Assembly: GCA_008638375.1 (NCBI GenBank)
Contig: CM018048.1
Span: forward strand, 55,368,347-55,432,346
Source of the DNA: Nyssa sinensis
Taxonomy: Eukaryota; Streptophyta; Magnoliopsida; Cornales; Nyssaceae
Direction of reading: 5' to 3'
Length of the DNA stretch: 64,000 bases
Below, one piece after another: positions 12,901-24,529 of the stretch; the stretch's first letter is position 1, and every line of letters starts with the position of its first letter. A model generated the notes under the pieces. It was not told where the DNA came from. It searched no databases and worked only from the letters and a program-made list of their open reading frames with translations. The position numbers and the translations under genes were made by a program.

Positions 12901-15900
12901 CTGCAGGTTAAATTGAATGGAGTGGCAACCATTATCGGAAAGATAGGCCTTTTCTTTGCTGTGCTGACATTTGCAGTTTTGATTCAAAAGATGTTTGGCC
13001 GTAAACTGCGAGAGGGAACCCATTGGAGCTGGTCGGGAGATGATGCATTAGAAATGTTGGAATACTTTGCTATTGCAGTTACAATTGTTGTTGTTGCAGT
13101 TCCTGAGGGGCTGCCTCTGGCTGTAACATTGAGCCTTGCATTCGCCATGAAGAAGATGATGAATGACAAGGCACTGGTTCGTCATTTGGCAGCATGTGAG
13201 ACCATGGGGTCTGCAACAAGTATTTGTAGTGACAAAACTGGGACACTAACTACTAACCACATGACCGTCGTGAAATCATGCGTTTGTATGAATATCAAGG
13301 AGGTGAGCAAAGCAGAAAAGGCTTCTACTTTGTTCTCTGACATCCCGGATTCTACAGTGAAACTTCTACTACAATCAATATTTAATAACACTGGTGGGGA
13401 AGTTGTGGTTAACAAACAAGGCAAACTCGAGATATTGGGAACACCAACTGAGACTGCTTTATTGGAGTTTGGCTTGTCGCTTGGTGGCGATTTTCAGGCA
13501 GAGCGAAATGCATCTATACTTGTTAAAGTTGAGCCATTCAACTCCACAAAGAAGCGAATGGGGGTGGTGTTGGAGCTTACAGATGGACATCTACGAGCCC
13601 ATTGCAAAGGTGCTTCGGAAATAATCTTGGCTGCCTGTGACAAGGTGATCAATTCAAACGGTGAGGTTGTTCCTCTTGACGAAGCATCCATCAAAAATCT
13701 TAATGCCACTATAAATCAATTTGCTAGTGAAGCTCTTCGGACTCTATGTCTTGCCTATATGGAACTGGAAAAAGGGTTCGTTGCTGATAATCCTATTCCA
13801 GTTTCAGGGTATACTTGCATAGGAATTGTGGGTATCAAAGATCCTGTTCGGCCAGGTGTGAAGGAGTCTGTTGCACTTTGTCGTTCAGCTGGTGTTACTG
13901 TTCGGATGGTTACAGGAGATAACATAAATACTGCAAAGGCTATTGCTAGGGAATGTGGGATACTTACTGATGATGGTATTGCTATAGAAGGTCCAGATTT
14001 CCGGGAGAAGAGTATGGAGGAATTGCTTGAACTAATTCCCAAAATTCAGGTTCTTCCCACTTTTCTATTTACCAATAAGATGGTTGGAAAGAAAAGGGTT
14101 TATCTGATGTGAACTCGTTCATTTTACATTTTTATAGGTAATGGCTCGATCTTCACCTCTAGATAAGCATACGCTGGTAAAGCATTTGCGGACTACATTT
14201 GATGAAGTTGTTGCAGTGACTGGTGATGGAACAAATGATGCCCCAGCGCTCCATGAAGCAGACATTGGACTTGCAATGGGAATTGCTGGAACTGAGGTGA
14301 GTATACTAACAAGATCTCCCAGTGCCCCATCGATTGTACTTCCAATCAGAGAAATCAGATTTATTACTAAAATAGAAATATATAACTTGTCTGGTCATTT
14401 TGATATGAATACTCCTGCATGTTGTCCCATTATTCTAAATATTTCTGTATGTTCATCCAACCTTGTCTAAGAACTGACTTACATTTGACATGTAGAATGC
14501 AAAATTGAATGATTACCAATTCATATTTCTTTTACTAATTGCATGTGTTGCCACCCTAATAAGGATGAAGTTCCCTATTTTACTGGTAAAGCTGATCAAT
14601 GCCTTCCGCATATGGTGGCCCAATTTTTTGGCTCAGGTCATTGATTTTTGCTATTGTGTTTGCTTATGGAAGGACTGCACCACTGCATTAGCTGTACAAT
14701 TGATTTCTGTTAGATCAATTTTCTTTTGTGCTGTATTCATTGTCATATTGCATCTATGTTTGGTTTAGATGTTTTGGCGCCATTAATTAACAAAGTTGAT
14801 TTTTAAGTTTTAAAAAAGCAGTTTTGTTAACCAGATGAAAACAATTGTTTAGTTAGTGATAAATTTGTTAAATAATACTCAAGTCTCAGGTTGATTAATT
14901 TTTAAAACAAAGGCACACCTAAGCTAAGATTCTTGAAATACTGTTCTGTATTAAGCTAAAATGATTTTTTACCAAATCATTTAAATCGAACAACTTGTGT
15001 CGTATTGTTTATGTTGGCATCCCACATCGGATGCGGAGGATGTCTATGATGGACTTATAAAGACGACACAGGCCACCTCTACTAAAGAGGTGCTTTTTGG
15101 GGCTTAAGGCCCAAAAGGAAAAACCCTTGAGGGCTCGCCATCGAGCTAGAAGCTTAGGTTCACCAGTGGGCTGGTAGACTAAAGTGGACTATTCTTCTAG
15201 ATGGGGGCTAGGCAACACATCTAATATGGTATCAAAGCAAAGATTGTGCCTGTACTGAGGTGGAGATGTTGGCATCTGTTAGCTCTTTGAGGGCTTGACA
15301 AGGCCAAGGCATGGTGAGCCTCAACCAAGGCCAAGGCATGGTGAGCCTCAACCAATGCCAAGGCCAAGGAGGGGGTGGCCTGTCATGGGCACCCTTACTT
15401 GAGATTTTGTTGTCTTGGTGGATACTTTTAGACTTGGTGCAACTTGTGTGCATGCCTTAGGTAGCAAAGGCTAAGGCAGTGCACTTCGACAACACTTGGC
15501 ACGCATAGACAACCTTTGGTAAGATGTACGCGCACAAAGGGAGAAGCATGACTTTGCAAGTAGTTGTGTCTGCTCCTGTAAGTTGGATGAATTCTCCTAA
15601 GACATATATAGGGGGGAGTACCTCTCTGAGGCGCCCATGGGCGAGTAACTCATGTGGCTAAAGACCTTGGCACCTCCGGGGCAAGGCATGTTGCTGTTAT
15701 TGTAAGCAGGTTCTGACATGGTGGTCCGACCTTCCATCACCAACGGTGGCGGCATATAGTGGCAACATTTGATACAGAAGACCAAGCCATGAGTAGGCAT
15801 GGTTTGGAAATGTGGGCTGACAAAGAAGTTTGGTGGTATCATGTGGTTCGTTGACTAAAGGTTGAGTGCTCATAGCCTTGTCCTTAGGGTTTGGGGTGGC

Positions 15901-18071
15901 TTTGGTTTTGACAGAATAGGTGAAGGCAGTTGTTGGTTTGGCACAAGACAAAGTGGTCTAAAGACAGATAGAGGTAACTACCTTGCTGTGTTGGTGCTTG
16001 ATCCTATGGCTAGTAATGTATTCAGCAGTGTGATGAACTGCTTGATCAAATGTGGCAGGCATTAGTGGCTTCAGACAGTCCTAGTAGTTAGGAGTGTCAA
16101 CTGCATAGGATGGCTGTTTGTGGTTTGTTCAGACAGAACCCTAGACAGTTGGGGTGTAACTGCAACCCATGTGAGTGTCACAGACACACATGGGCGGTTT
16201 TATGTTTTGTCTATATATAGATGCAATGTAAGAGAGGGGTTGTGGCAGAAGAGAGGAAGAGGGCTTCCTGTTTACTGCAATCCTAAGACTGTATTCCTTA
16301 TATTATTGAGAAAAGTAAAAGTTAGGAAAGCTTTTCCTAAAATTTTGTGTGTGTCTTTCATTTTGCAATCTCTTTAAGCCTCTTGTGCGCGCGTTTGTTA
16401 ATTGGCTGACTAAGGGTGTGTCTTAGTGCCATCACAAGACAAAAAATTTAGATTCGAATTGTGACCCTGTGACAGCATCCCACATTGGGACAAATCCGTG
16501 AGGGCTCACCACCGGACTGGAAGCTTAGGCTCGCCAGTAGGCTCATAGACCAAAGCGAACAATACTTCTAGGTGAGGGCTAGGCCACATGTCTAACAGTT
16601 TAGATAAAAATTTAGTTTGAATATTGAAATCGAACATAATCTACAAGTGCAGGAAGCGCTCACATCCAACATCATTCGCTTGCTGGGAAATAAACACTAA
16701 ACCAGTGTTCATCTTCCAATTTTGTATGAGATTCATATTTTTTGGTTTAAGAGCTTTTGACATAAGTAATTACAAGCTCAGCATGGAAATGCAAACTCAG
16801 TTCAAAAGGGGTGTGTGTTGTCTTGCGTTTGTCCTTCTGTCAACTCCATTTTGTATATTGAGTTCCTGTTTTTCCCCCTCAAGAAGCTTGTGTCTAGATT
16901 CTTCATAGAAATTAGAAATATGCCAAATTTTTTACCAGTCTTATTCCCAATTTTCAGGTTGCTAAAGAGAGTGCTGATGTCATTATTCTAGATGATAATT
17001 TCTCCACAATTGTGACAGTGGCCAAATGGGGACGCTCAGTCTACATAAACATTCAAAAATTTGTACAATTCCAGCTGACTGTTAATGTTGTTGCATTGAT
17101 TGTTAACTTCTCTTCAGCTTGTTTGACGGGTGAGAAAGCATGCATAGTTTGACTACTCCTACTTTGAGTACAAACTTACCATTCTTCTTTTAATTAAAAA
17201 GAAAAAAGAGACCATGTTTTCATATAAGCTTTTAAATCAAACTGTGTTTCAGGGAGTGCTCCCCTCACGGCTGTTCAGCTTTTGTGGGTCAACATGATTA
17301 TGGACACATTGGGAGCACTTGCACTTGCAACTGAGCCTCCTAATGATGATTTAATGAAGCGATTACCTGTTGGAAGGAGAGGAAATTTTATTAGTAATGT
17401 TATGTGGAGGAATATCTTAGGGCAATCCCTGTATCAGTTGATTGTAATATGGTTTCTTCAGGCAAAATGGAAAGAAATGTTTATCCCTGAAGACGTCGAT
17501 TCTGATCTGATCCTTAACACACTTATTTTCAACTCATTTGTCTTCTGCCAGGTAAGTTCTTAAAAGACCTCTTGACACTCACTATTCAAACTTGTAATGT
17601 TCAAATTTCAAAACAACCAGATGGTGCACATTTGATGTGTGAGATGAAGTGGTACCATTTTGCCAACATATAGTGATATATGCTGCCAGTTGCATGACTA
17701 GCAATAAATGATCTATTTTCAGTCACAATATTCAGTCTCAAGGGAGAAGCCTCAATGACATCCATTTCCAACCTTAATGGAATCATCTAACTTACAAAAA
17801 GCATCCTGATTTTATTCTGCAGGTGTTCAATGAGATAAACTCCCGAGATATGGAGAGGATAGATGTTTTGAAAGGCATACTGGACAACTACGTTTTTGTT
17901 TGTGTTCTTGCTTGTACTGTCTTCTTCCAGATCATAATCATCGAGTACCTGGGTACATTTGCAAACACATCGCCGCTCACTTTGTCACAATGGTTCCTAA
18001 GTGTATTTATTGGATTCTTAGGCATGCCAATTGCTGCAGTCTTAAAGATGATCCCCGTGGAAAATAAATGA
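9909..18071 (+). CDS. ACA2: Autoinhibited P2B-type Ca2+-ATPase (ACA1/2/7 group)
   Basis: Calmodulin-regulated Ca2+ pump of a plant endomembrane or the plasma membrane; it uses ATP to export Ca2+ from the cytosol. Exons: 9909-10085, 11962-12016, 12101-14049, 14138-14296, 16958-17129, 17253-17551 and 17823-18071, all GT-AG and in phase, total 1019 aa (family about 1014-1020). The N terminus has the autoinhibitory, calmodulin-binding stretch ending [14 protein letters not shown] (about residues 33-46). Pump motifs follow: TGES at 289, PEGLP at 412, the phosphorylated aspartate of DKTGT at 455, KGASE in the nucleotide-binding domain, and GDGTND at 756. The last three exons carry TM5-10, with FSSACLTG and [16 protein letters not shown]. 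The C terminus ends [14 protein letters not shown]. Intron 1 is 1.9 kb, and intron 4 (2.66 kb) is swollen by nested LTR elements. All catalytic motifs are intact, so the gene should be functional. The paralogue (ACA2 versus ACA1/7) is less sure than the family. Confidence 0.96.
10151..10700. repeat. Tandem duplication of about 281 bp in ACA intron 1
   Basis: The sequence from tttttggctctttcaggtc at 10151 recurs at 10432. Both copies continue through ggtacaaat, aatgattttaaat, tatcaaatatgttttacgtca and atggact. The copies differ by many substitutions and small indels. The word ctttcaggtc in each copy resembles a splice site, but no coding exon is present. Confidence 0.75.
14297..15011 (+). other. 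ACA intron 4, part before the LTR insertion
   Basis: Intron sequence with a good donor (GTGAGT at 14297). Nothing but AT-rich intron is seen up to the TRIM insertion. Short ORFs here show no resemblance to any protein I recognise. Confidence 0.6.
15012..16597 (+). mobile_element. TRIM (terminal-repeat retrotransposon in miniature), split by a solo LTR
   Basis: A very small non-autonomous LTR retrotransposon in ACA intron 4. The 5' LTR is 15012-15226 (tgttggcatcccacatcgg to cacatctaata). Next comes the primer-binding site TGGTATCAAAGC at 15227-15238, which matches the usual initiator-Met tRNA site TGGTATCAGAGC at 11 of 12 bases. The internal part is only about 40 bp and ends in a purine-rich gaggtggaga, a polypurine tract. 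The 3' LTR starts tgttggcatc at 15267-15276, is interrupted by a solo LTR, and resumes at 16480 (ccacattggga) to 16597 (ctaaca). The direct repeat gttta flanks the element at 15007-15011 and 16598-16602. The 3' LTR is shorter than the 5' one through an internal deletion. It encodes no protein. Confidence 0.85.
15277..16474 (+). mobile_element. Solo LTR (1.2 kb) inserted in the TRIM 3' LTR
   Basis: The block starts TGTTAG and ends TGACA (TG...CA ends). It is flanked by the 5-bp duplication gcatc at 15272-15276 and 16475-16479. It is the same family as the solo LTR at 27700-28905. A TATA-like ctatatatagatgc near 16210 sits where an LTR promoter would, followed by a leader-like stretch. Inside, the 27-bp word starting aaggccaaggcatggtgag is tandemly doubled at 15300-15353. 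Minus-strand ORFs of up to about 85 codons are present but resemble no known protein. No internal domain or second LTR is nearby, so recombination has removed the rest. Confidence 0.85.
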
Positions 18072-19049
18072 ATTAGAAATGCTGTTTTTTCGAACATGTG
18101 CCAAAGTCTTGGCTTGGTAAAAAGATCTCTAAGTTTCCTCTTCTTGCAATTTTAGCTTTCTTAAGTGATGGATACCATTGGTCTGGAAAAATCTACTTTG
18201 AAGCCTGTTTGGTTGTCTAGAAGATTGAGAAAAAGAAATGAAAATTTGAAATCTTACTCGCACCACCCCCGCGGGCTGTGCTTGTAGTTGTAAGACCCCA
18301 AATTTTCTTTAGTTTTCTTGGCAATGAAAGCATAAACTGGAAAACATCTGCATCTTTTTCGATCGTCTTTCCAGATTGAATTCATGTAGGGGATGAGTTT
18401 TAGGCTGTTCTTTACTTGTCCAAAAAAAAAAGGTTTTAGTCTGCTTTCTATTTAGTTAAACTAGTCTTTTTATTATCTTCCTGACATGTAATTAAACCAT
18501 TCCGTTACTGATGAAATTTTATGTGTAAAGTTTTGGGTAATTCTATTTCATTTCTTCCTGGAAGCATGCCTTTCTATTGGGAGATTTTATCTGCACTGGT
18601 CACTTGAAAGGTAAATTGTAGTGGCTATCATAGAGTAAAAAAGACTATAGCCGATGACTGATTATCACAAGGTTCACTTGTAAGAAAATAGTTTAATATG
18701 TGGCATTTTTCACAAGCTTCTTGCTCTAACTAGGGAACTTGCTTTTGGCGAAGCATTACGACGGTGATGATTTCAGGAAAGCTTGAGTTTGTTTCTCCAA
18801 TTAAGTTAGGGTTGCTTCTACATTGCCTAATTGTTTGCTGTGGATATTCTTGCAGAATTAATTCCCATTCTATTCTATCTTTCTCATTTCTAATTAGCAC
18901 AAGTTCTATTAAACCATATCTTAACACAACGCAGAACCAAGAAGCCTTGCCAGCTTCATTAGGACCCCCTCCAATGGTTATGAATAAATGACCTCTTCAT
19001 GTATTAGGGCTACAAAGCGTACACATAATTGTGATCTTGCTTTTTTTCT

Positions 19050-19340
19050 TCACTGAAGTTTCTTGGTGATAAGGGTTAAACCCCAGTGGACACTCACTCA
19101 AAGGCTTGACCCAGGGGAGTACTTTTGGTGCGTCTTGTACTCACGGGCCCCTCAACACTTGCAATGTTAAACCGGTAGGGATTTGAACTCGCACAAAGTT
19201 CTGGGTATGATTCGTCCAACCATTTGAGAATCGTCCTACCAACCAATTGAGCTATGTCGTACAGGAGGGCTGGCTTGTTGGAGATTCGAACTAGGGACTT
19301 TGGAATTATTACCTAGTACCTTTTCCAGTAGATGTAACCC
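19050..19340 (-). mobile_element. tRNA-derived SINE-like segment
   Basis: Read on the minus strand, the segment has a Pol III box A, TAGCTCAATTGG (19254-19243), and a box B like AGTTCAAATCC (19189-19179). The spacing of about 55 bases is wider than in a true tRNA. The stretch between them does not fold as a tRNA, and the body runs on toward 19050. This combination is the hallmark of plant SINE heads derived from a tRNA. I could not define the target duplication or the A-rich tail. Confidence 0.45.
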
Positions 19341-20130
19341 TTAGGGTTTTTCTTGGTGATGCGAACCAAAGCACGTGCATTGTTAACAGTCTGATCTTGA
19401 CTGGGAATTGGAATCTATGCTACAATTTTTCCCAACCTGTTGGACCAGAGAACTGTGTAGTGTAGCTCTTTTGCAGAGGAGGCACTTGAAGGAAAAATGG
19501 ACTTTCCTGAGACCACGGTAGTTATTATTGTATAACCATAAAACAATATTGTACGTTTCCAGACTGGAAATCTTGAGCTCCATAAGGCATGTAGGGTAGG
19601 AGCCTCTGACACCAATTTTGCTATTGAATTAATTTACCCCTCTCCTTCAAGAGGTACCAAAGGGTAGGGTCCTACAACATTAATAGAATGAAGGGTAGCT
19701 TATGCCAGCATTCATGTGTCAGTGAAAACAAAAGCCATTTGAAAGAAAATTCAAGAAAGAATGGCTTTCAATGCAACAAGAATGATGCTTAATGGCCCCT
19801 AGATGAGTGTAGACAGACCCTCTACAAGAAACAAAACAAGCTCATTATTTCGAGCAAAAATTTCATTTCAACTTCTAAATGATCCAATTCAACTTCTTCA
19901 GTGAGATGATGTTCTTTTAAACCTATTTTGAACAGTGAAGTTAATGGCTTTATAATTTCATTTCCACTTCTAAATGACCCAATTTAACTAGTACAATGAA
20001 ATGTTCTTTAAAAACTATTTTGAACAGTGAAGTTAATGGTTTTTATAAATGGGAGTACAACCTCAATCCTCAGAAGGCTTCTATGCAAATTCAATCAGAA
20101 GTTGTTCTTCATTGAACTCACTTTGCTTGT

Positions 20131-20441
20131 AAGGCCATCTACAACAGTGACTCACATTTGAGTAAAAGTTTCATTTGAGTTTGATACTCTCCTAATAATT
20201 AATTATTATTTCTTAATTTTCATCCCGGCACTCATTTTTTTTTATCATATTCCAAAAGTTTTAAATTTGCTTTTAATACTGATTTGAGTCTATAAATAGT
20301 ATTGTACTAATTTGAATTTGAATTTGAATAAAAAATAGTTTTGAAATGAGTTCGAGTGTATTGCTGGATAAAAATTTTTTGAAGCTTTTTACTCAAAGTT
20401 AAGTTTGAGTTTGAATTTGGTGAGCCGCTAGAGCTGCCCTA
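20131..20441. mobile_element. Small inverted-repeat element (MITE-like)
   Basis: It begins ggccatctacaacagtgactcac and ends gtgagccgctagagctgccct. The second is an approximate reverse complement of the first (GGGCAGCTCTAGCGGCTCAC). The interior is AT-rich and non-coding. Arms like these, starting GGCCATCTCCAAC, are common in plant MITEs. The target duplication is unclear, so superfamily and exact ends are uncertain. Confidence 0.4.
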
Positions 20442-21344
20442 ATTACATCTTATGCAACTTGCTTTTTTGATGTTCCTTCTTTTTACAATCTACTTTGTGT
20501 AAACTATCTAATCAAGCATTTTAATATGTTCAAATGCACTTCACTTAAACACTATAATCCACAAAGGACCTCCTCTTTGATTCCCAACATGATTTTTTGG
20601 GGGCTGCATGACCCCAAACACAGTACAACCCAACAGTAAAAGAGAAGCTGCCCACCCTTCAAAAAGCAACCACCAACATTCAAATAAATCCAATCACATT
20701 CACCTTTACATACTTTTTTAATGGCCGAAATGTAACACAGATGCATCAAATCAAACAAAAACAACTCTTCGTTCCTCATTCCTCATGACTTTCACCTTTT
20801 TGAAAGACAGAGGAAGCATCCCAAGCCCCCCCTATCAAAAGGTTGGGTTGCAATATAAATGTGTATATCATACATATTCCCTATCATCACATGAAAGAAA
20901 AAGAAGGAAATAAAGAAATACAGAAAAAATGAAAAAGTGGGTAAGCAATAGTACCATTCATGAAAGCAAACACTACCAAAAATGAATATCAACAAACAAA
21001 CTACAATAGCCTTCTGAACATCTCTTTGCCATTCTTTCCTTCCTTAAGATGACTTTTGAACTTTTGTCAGCTTCATACTTCTCACTGTAGGCTAAAGTTA
21101 TCCTCTCTTTTAATTATTTTACTTCATCTTTTCACTATTTGCTTGGTTGTCATTGGAAAATGGAACCCCCCCCCCCCCCCCCTCTTCTCTTATCAACTCC
21201 ATATCATACCATGAATTTTGGTGGAGAACTTTCAGTAAACACCTATAATCCAATCTAACAAGAATCAGCTTTCAGTAAACAAGATGCTATGATTCAATCA
21301 AAAAACACCAATCAATCTTTGCAAATGAGATCAAATTCCATTAA

Positions 21345-22703
21345 CTACGGCCGACGAAGTTTCTGTAAGGGACAATGTTGATCACAGTCATTATATGTAA
21401 GCCTTCTCTTACTGCCAATAGCAGAGGTGATTGAAGAATTCTCAAAAACATTGTTGGAGCTTGATTGAGCTGACAATACCACTGAGTTTGGTGTTTTACA
21501 TTTTCCCATCCCAATTTCCTGCATTAGATTATAACAAGAATATATATGTTCCTGTATAAAAAGATTATCAGAACTTGTTTAATTTCTTAAAATTTCAAAC
21601 TATTAGGAGATTTAAAGCAAAGGAAAACTCACCTTTTCTAAAGACCCCCATGATGGTATTATACCCATCTTAAACTCCACAGTTTGTATTGTAAATTGAC
21701 CATCAGAAGCTGCTAAGACTGCTGCAGCAGCAATAATAGCCGGTCGATGATCCATCAAATTAATCTCTGTACATAAGAACTCAGATTGATAAACAAACAT
21801 AACAAAATTCAAATTCAGATTCAAACCCCCCCAATCTGAAATTAATGTTCAGTATTTTTAGACTACCTTTTGCCATAGCCAAAATGAGTTCTATAGCTCT
21901 AGAGATCAGTTTTGGTCTGGATTCACCAAAAAACTTGGTGATAAAATAGTGGAGATAATGAAAAGGAGTGATTGAACCCATTTTCCATTTCAATGTATTC
22001 AAGACCAATAGCTCCATTCTTTGAATCACATTGCTTTCAAAGTTGAAGTCATCTACTTGGTATTGGGACAATGCTGGCACTTTGCTCTCCTCCATCTTCG
22101 CCGCCAGTGATAAACATGCCACAGATAATAATCGAATGGCCCATAATTTCCCATTCTAATCATCATCAAATAAAAATCCCCAAATCACATCCAGCAGACG
22201 ATTGTGAAGACTCATACTTGAGATAGAGAGAGAAAGAGATACTTACATCAATGAATCGCCTTGAAAGGAACCGATCAAAGTATGTCAGTGATAGATAAGC
22301 TGTACGGAAGTGAAACCCAAAGATTGCTCTTGTCTGCATCAAAACACGGAAAGTCTCAAAACCCAACAAAATACAGAATATCTATATATATATATATATA
22401 TATATATATAACATGTGTGTGTTTAGAGAGAGAAGGAGATAAGAAACAAACATGGAGAATCCATTTGATGGCATCCAAGCGGGCACATTTCAACCAATTT
22501 CCAGTACTCATGAAAGAACAAACTTCTCTAGATACAGAGCTATTGGATATAAAACTGGTCTCTTTTCGAATTAACATGTGTATGTACTCATCATCAGATT
22601 GAGAGAAAGAACATGAGTTCAAGTTTACATCTTCATTCAAACAAGATTCATCTTCTTTACACAAGAGGCTAGAGAGAGAAAATGAAGTGTCGGAGCTCTC
22701 CAT
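21345..22703 (-). CDS. CYCD5;1: D-type cyclin, CYCD5;1 type
   Basis: Regulatory subunit of CDKA that drives G1/S entry by phosphorylating the retinoblastoma-related protein; acts in the nucleus. Exons on the minus strand: 22703-22452, 22333-22247, 22155-21867, 21766-21633 and 21518-21345, all GT-AG and in phase, 311 aa. The Rb-binding motif LxCxE is present as LLCKE at residues 13-17. The cyclin box includes DAIKWILH, RTAYLSLTYFDRFLSRRF and LLSVACLSLAAKMEE, followed by TPFHYLHYF. The C-terminal tail SKRRLTYNDCDQ is specific to the CYCD5 subgroup, which separates it from CYCD3, CYCD6 and CYCD7. The start was chosen at the ATG at 22703; reading further upstream gives no in-frame ATG. Intron 1 carries a (TA)n microsatellite. 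Nothing suggests loss of function. Confidence 0.93.
22382..22410. repeat. (TA)n microsatellite in cyclin intron 1
   Basis: About 14 uninterrupted TA units within the 118-bp first intron, close to the 3' splice site of exon 2. Length variation here would change the intron but not the protein. Confidence 0.9.
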
Positions 22704-22882
22704 TTTTGCTTCTCTCTGTACATCTACAACTACAAGCAAAGATCTAAAGAAACCCGGAACAAGAAAGAAGGGTATTTGAAGAACTTTTAACTGCTGAATA
22801 TATGGTAATTCTGATTAAGGCAATTTAGAGAGAGAAAGAGCGAAAATCTGTTGCTAAATGTGTAAGAGTAGCGGTTTCGGTG

Positions 22883-22890
22883 CCGCCAAA
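22883..22890 (-). promoter_or_regulatory. E2F-like site upstream of the cyclin
   Basis: On the minus strand the bases read TTTGGCGG, which fits the plant E2F consensus WTTSSCSS. It lies about 180 bp upstream of the start codon, in an otherwise AT-rich promoter. E2F control of G1/S genes is well known; use of this site is inference. Confidence 0.35.
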
Positions 22891-23735
22891 TTTAGCGGAT
22901 GAGATATAGAGAGGCGTTATTTAGCGGTTATACACAGTACATATTCGTATATATATATTATATACACATAGTACACACACTATATATACACGCACTGCTC
23001 TCACTGTGCCGGAAATGTCTCCAAATGCTTAGGGATTCTGGTATTTTAAGAGAATATTTTTTAATTCCCTACTACCCTACAGTATTGGGGTATCCCTAGG
23101 GCTGGGAAAGAAATGTCCAATGGGGCATGGGCTGGTCAGTTTTGTCCCATTAGATTAAGAGGCTCTTCGATGTAGTGGCATAAGCTGGCCATGGCCTAAA
23201 TGTCATTTCATGCAACTTGCAAGATGAGGTACCACGATGGTTGTACTATGTACCATAGCAATGGTGAACAAGGAAATAAAAGGACAATACTAGGCTTGGC
23301 CAAATTGCCAATACTTACTAGGCTCAATCTCATATGGGGTTGTGTGTGAACTTAGATTTATGGGGAAACTAATTCTGTGTGAAATAGTCAGTAAAAAGTA
23401 ATTTCGATTTATGATTCGGCATTAGTCATGTCAGTTTAAATTATCAAATAAAAAGAATATGCTGTATGACTTTAAAGAAAAATATTTTTTTTATTTAGTT
23501 TTCCCACTGTGATTAGTTTGGTTCATTGACTTAATCATATATTGAATTCATACAAAAATTATTCATTTTATGAAAGTTATTTATCTTGGCAGGAAAGAAT
23601 ATACCTCCTTAAGATTTTCACTTACCAAAATAAAAATACCATTTCTTATAATAGTTTATTTTCCTAATTTAATTAAATTCTGATTTTTTTTTTTTTTGAT
23701 ATAACGATGAGGAGGGGGAATCGAATTCACACTAA

Positions 23736-24216
23736 CACTCCGCTTAGATTGAGGAATTTGGAAAAAAAAGAAAGGAAAGGAGAATGAGAAGTTGTTATTT
23801 TGTACTTGGTTTAAAATTAAGAAAGAGAATGAAGGGAGGTGAAGAGAAAGGGTGGGGTTTCTTAACCCTTATTATATTCAATTTGCTCTCCTCCTAAAAG
23901 TGGACTGAGACGGAAGGAAATAAAAAAGCCTTTAATAAATTTTTTATAATATTAATTCTAATCTTAAAATTATAAATGGAAAAATAAAAAAGATACCTCT
24001 GTCCCAAGACATGATAGCAAAAAAGTATATAAACCATTTCTTTCATTTATTTCTTCTGTTGTTCCCACACAAGATAAGAAAATTACATTCTCTTTTTCGT
24101 CATTTGTTATTTAAGCATGAAAGAAGAATTACACTTTCATGTCATTCCTTCTCATCTCCTTCACAACTAATGTTTTCCTCTCCTGTCTTTTTCCTCCTAG
24201 TTATCTAAGTATAGTG
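23736..24216. mobile_element. Tourist-like MITE (481 bp)
   Basis: The left end CACTCCGCTTAGATTGAGG and the right end, whose complement is CACTATACTTAGATAACTAG, form terminal inverted repeats. The trinucleotide TAA flanks both sides (23733-23735 and 24217-24219). TTA/TAA target sites are typical of the PIF/Harbinger superfamily. The interior is purine-rich on the left and pyrimidine-rich on the right and encodes nothing. Confidence 0.7.
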
Positions 24217-24529
24217 TAACTCCATGAGGAATAAACACTTACATCATTTAAATAGGACATTGATCTTAATTAAATTCTAACTTAACAAATTACAGTTTGA
24301 TTAAGCTGTACTAAGCTTTAGGCTAAACAACAACGGAAAATACCTCACACTTGTTTTTTTATAAAAGAATTAAGTGCCTTCGATTTGTGGGACCAAATGA
24401 TAATTATAAAAAATGAAATTACATTTTAAACATAACTTTGCCGAACTTAAGTTATGCTTGGGTTCAAATTTTGCATTCGAAACTTTAATTAGTTTATTCT
24501 TGAACTCCATCAGGCTCAAACATGAATTA

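Larger units (their letters stand above)
18072..21344. other. Intergenic region between ACA and the cyclin gene (convergent 3' ends)
   Basis: ACA and the cyclin converge here, so both 3' UTRs and poly(A) sites lie in this stretch. The ACA 3' UTR probably extends a few hundred bases past 18071. I see a tRNA-derived SINE-like segment, a small inverted-repeat element and a C homopolymer (about 17 C, 21166-21182). No further gene is supported. Confidence 0.5.

Noticed and set aside
12271..14042. Several 60-95 codon ORFs on the minus strand under the ACA main exon
   Set aside because: Shadows of the ACA coding sequence; none has its own start context or resemblance.
19160..19262. Possible tRNA gene
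   Set aside because: Box A and B words are present, but no cloverleaf can be drawn and the spacing is wrong; better explained as a SINE head.
21166..21182. C homopolymer as a functional element
   Set aside because: A simple homopolymer tract of the kind prone to sequencing error; no function can be supported.
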